Position numbers and translations under genes: made by a program
Shown: piece after piece, positions 51,646 to 53,590 of the stretch
How the letters are laid out: every line of letters begins with the position of its first letter
Numbering within the stretch: position 1 is the stretch's first letter
Notes under the pieces: generated by a model
What the model was told of the DNA's origin: nothing
Database searches by the model: none
What the model saw: only the letters and a program-made list of their open reading frames with translations
Assembly: GCA_937929945.1 (NCBI GenBank)
Contig: CALFUK010000148.1
Span: forward strand, 1 to 53,590
Source: an uncultured Saprospiraceae bacterium
GTDB lineage: Bacteria > Bacteroidota > Bacteroidia > Chitinophagales > Saprospiraceae
DNA length: 53,590 bases
Direction: 5' to 3'

Positions 51646-51972
51646 TTATACAATAGCGCCTAAAATACCACCGACGATGCTGACTACAGCTGCTAAACCT
51701 AAGGCCCACCAGAAATTTTTCACTTTGAATCCTGGCAAAAACCAGTCAGCTACTTGAATTAAGATGGCATTTAGCAACCAGGTAAAAATACCAAGAGATA
51801 AAATACCCAGAGTCACTATCTTCAATACAGTGCCCAGCGTCACATCTAAGAGGGCTACGACTATAGCGACACAGATGGACTGTACGAAGCTGGTCATTTC
51901 GACTCCTTTTAGTAATTGGCCACCGGCGTAAAAGGCCACAGCAGCGACCAGAAGTTGTAAGATTAATTCCAT
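51646..51972 (-). CDS. Small membrane protein of the phage holin-like (DUF360) family
   Basis: A 108-residue protein with about four hydrophobic segments (residues 1-21, 28-48, 50-70 and 86-107), including LDVTLGTVLKIVTLGILSLG and WFLPGFKVKNFWWAL, phrases typical of the superfamily IV holin-like group (YvlD). Despite the name there is no phage gene in the window. The role in bacteria is unknown. It starts 11 bases after the aldehyde dehydrogenase stop, so it is probably in that operon. Confidence 0.8.
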   Translation of the reverse strand: MELILQLLVAAVAFYAGGQLLKGVEMTSFVQSICVAIVVALLDVTLGTVLKIVTLGILSLGIFTWLLNAILIQVADWFLPGFKVKNFWWALGLAAVVSIVGGILGAIV

Positions 51973-51983
51973 GATTTGTGATT

Positions 51984-53351
51984 TTATTTGATGTATACGG
52001 TTTTTACATTGACAAATTCTCTGATGCCGTAGTAGCTTAGCTCTCTGCCGTAGCCACTGATATTGATCCCTCCAAACGGGAGTCTGGGGTCGGATTTTAC
52101 GTATTGATTGACGAAGCAGCAGCCGGCGTTGATCTCCTCTTTTGCGATGCGCTCTCCCCGCTCCAGATCTTGTGTGAATACGCAGCTTCCCAATCCGAAG
52201 TCAGTATCATTCGCTATTCTGATGGCGTCGGCTTCATCTTTGACCTTGATCACTGATGCTACTGGGCCAAATATCTCATCTTCGTAAGCAGGCATACCAG
52301 GCGTCACATTAGTCAGAATCGTGGGCGGATAGTAGGCACCTTCTGCATCTGGTATGTGGCCTCCGAGTATCAGCTCAGCTCCTGCCTTCACGCTATCCAC
52401 CACTTGCTGGTGCACCTCGTCTCTTAAGTCGTGTCTGGCCATAGGGCCGATAGCTACAGCCTGCATGGGATCACCCATTCTGGCGGACTCCATCTCAGAC
52501 TTAAACGCAGCTAAAAAGATCTCATAGACTGACTCGACGATAATGAATCGCTTGGCTCCGATGCAGCTCTGGCCTGCATTGAGTAGTCGAGACTCTTTGC
52601 AGGTCTTAGCAGCTGCGGCAATATCCGCATCTTCTAAGACGATGTAAGGATCACTGCCACCCAGCTCCAAAACTGTCTTTTTAATTTGCTGACCTGCCGT
52701 AGATGCCACAGCGGCTCCTGCTCCTTCGCTGCCAGTAAGCGTGGCCGCCTTGACAATGGGATTTTCCAAAATGGCTTTCACTTTCTTGCTGGATATCAGC
52801 AGGTTACTGAAGGCATATTTCGGGAATCCAGCGTCCCTAAAGATAGATTCGATTAACATGGCTGATTCTGGTACATTAGAGGCGTGCTTCAGTAGTCCCA
52901 CATTTCCAGCCATCAGTGCTGGTGCGGCGAATCTGAATACCTGCCACAATGGATAATTCCAAGGCATGACAGCGAGTACCACTCCAAGTGGCTGATAGCT
53001 GATATAGCTTTTGCTAGCATCTGTCTCGACCATTTCATCGGCCAAAAAAGATTCAGCTTGTTCCGCATAGTAGCGACATACCCAGGCACATTTATCGACT
53101 TCTGACTGAGAGGCATGATAGGTCTTACCCATTTCTTTGGTCATGACTTCAGCTATTTCGAGTTTCCTTTCTTCTAACAGCTCTGCTGCTTTTATCATCA
53201 GTGAGGAGCGCTCTTTGATTGAGCTCCGCTTGTAGCTATCGAAGGTCTGCGCGGCCTGCTCTAAGATGTGAGTTACCTCTTCATCAGTATGCATCGTGAT
53301 GGTCTTGATTTCTTCGTTTGTTGCTGGATTGATAGTTGTTATGGTTGCCAT
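51984..53351 (-). CDS. NAD(P)-dependent succinate-semialdehyde-type dehydrogenase
   Basis: A 455-residue aldehyde dehydrogenase. The cofactor region PLGVVLAVMPWNYPLWQVFR, the catalytic Glu in LELGGSDPYIVLEDAD and the catalytic Cys in NAGQSCIGAKRFI are all present, and the C-terminal phrase LPFGGINISGYGREL matches the succinate-semialdehyde dehydrogenase (GabD or Sad) branch. The substrate remains inferred. It follows, after 12 bases, a probable thiamine-diphosphate enzyme, which may supply or consume an aldehyde, and is followed by a holin-like gene. Confidence 0.88.
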   Translation of the reverse strand: MATITTINPATNEEIKTITMHTDEEVTHILEQAAQTFDSYKRSSIKERSSLMIKAAELLEERKLEIAEVMTKEMGKTYHASQSEVDKCAWVCRYYAEQAESFLADEMVETDASKSYISYQPLGVVLAVMPWNYPLWQVFRFAAPALMAGNVGLLKHASNVPESAMLIESIFRDAGFPKYAFSNLLISSKKVKAILENPIVKAATLTGSEGAGAAVASTAGQQIKKTVLELGGSDPYIVLEDADIAAAAKTCKESRLLNAGQSCIGAKRFIIVESVYEIFLAAFKSEMESARMGDPMQAVAIGPMARHDLRDEVHQQVVDSVKAGAELILGGHIPDAEGAYYPPTILTNVTPGMPAYEDEIFGPVASVIKVKDEADAIRIANDTDFGLGSCVFTQDLERGERIAKEEINAGCCFVNQYVKSDPRLPFGGINISGYGRELSYYGIREFVNVKTVYIK

Positions 53352-53363
53352 AGGCAGTTTTTT

Positions 53364-53590
53364 TTAGGCGTTAAAATAAGTGCTAAGTGTGTCGACTAGA
53401 TGCTGATTCACTTCCGTCGTGATTGGTATTTCTAATAATACCAAAGTCTGATCTTTGATTGATTGTGCTAATATATTTTTTAGTTCTCTAACATTGTCAG
53501 GTTTAGCTGATTCTATGCCAAAACTTTTGGCTAAAGCCACAAAATCTGGATTGTTGATCTTGGTTCCGAAGGATTTTCCCTCGCTCATTT
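53364..53590 (-). CDS. C-terminal part of a probable thiamine-diphosphate-dependent enzyme
   Basis: Only the last 75 or so codons are inside the window; the frame is open to the right edge, and the ATG at 53588 is probably internal. The sequence, NPDFVALAKSFGIESAKP, then LKNILAQSIKDQTLVLLEIPI, matches the end of the acetolactate-synthase-like or pyruvate-decarboxylase-like family (the PP domain after the ThDP-binding site). The catalytic part is outside. The gene is cotranscribed with the aldehyde dehydrogenase. Confidence 0.7.
   Translation of the reverse strand, partial: MSEGKSFGTKINNPDFVALAKSFGIESAKPDNVRELKNILAQSIKDQTLVLLEIPITTEVNQHLVDTLSTYFNA

Noticed and set aside
51646-51972. Prophage remnant, from the holin-like protein
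   Set aside because: The family is a common small membrane protein despite its name; no other phage gene is in the window and the gene sits in a metabolic operon.

Overview
The window looks like a chromosomal segment from a member of the Bacteroidota, most likely class Saprospiria or a close relative; this placement is an inference from gene content. The signs are several proteins with type IX secretion (T9SS) C-terminal sorting domains of types A and B, SprB-type adhesin repeats, a PorD (DUF4835) gene, a DUF1800-DUF1501-secreted protein trio, a bamD-rpoZ-coaBC-porD cluster, an fabH-efp-accB-accC cluster, and promoter boxes of the Bacteroidota type (TAnnTTTG). I see no rRNA, tRNA, insertion sequence, integrase, CRISPR array or prophage.

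Layout. 1-404: start of tatC, cut by the left edge. 746-4063: a Na+/Ca2+ exchanger, the nucleoid protein YbaB overlapping a LamG-like T9SS protein, and a DUF1573 lipoprotein. 4064-4692: gene-free DNA with short repeat arrays just past the ends of two convergent genes. 4693-10073 (minus): a 1446-residue SprB-repeat surface protein and a thioredoxin-SPOR fusion. 10354-15571 (plus): fabH, efp, accB, accC (start of fatty acid synthesis, plus translation factor EF-P) and an MsbA-like ABC exporter. 15835-18080: a T9SS protein and a PLP enzyme of the D-cysteine desulfhydrase family, both preceded by inverted repeats. 18264-24755 (minus): bamD-rpoZ-coaBC-porD-purN, a GH3-like adenylating enzyme, lolA, and a 31-residue membrane peptide with its own terminator.

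25224-31040 (plus): DUF1800, a Tat-exported DUF1501 protein and a PA14/discoidin T9SS protein. 31133-34224 (minus): a frameshifted gene remnant, a metzincin protease, a degenerate HD domain fused to a PycTM-like membrane domain, and a 2TM protein. 34456-44559 (plus): a 2605-residue adhesin with nine SprB repeats and a DUF5916 outer-membrane protein. 44586-50845 (minus): a compact run of moaA, a TPR-like gene, moeA, an ornithine-cyclodeaminase-like gene, thrC and a type II homoserine kinase. 51049-53590: a CBS-pair protein, a small holin-like membrane protein, an aldehyde dehydrogenase, and the end of a probable thiamine-diphosphate enzyme cut by the right edge.

Much of the segment concerns the cell envelope: Tat and type IX export, BamD and LolA for the outer membrane, lipid synthesis and export, and very large surface adhesins. 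The most unusual items are the HD-PycTM protein whose HD dyad reads Asn-Thr, the frameshifted remnant at 31133-31455, the isolated 31-residue membrane peptide gene with a 14-bp inverted repeat upstream, the repeat arrays behind convergent stop codons at 4064-4692, and the clustered GAATAT inverted repeats before the PLP enzyme. No complete new system could be shown from sequence alone.
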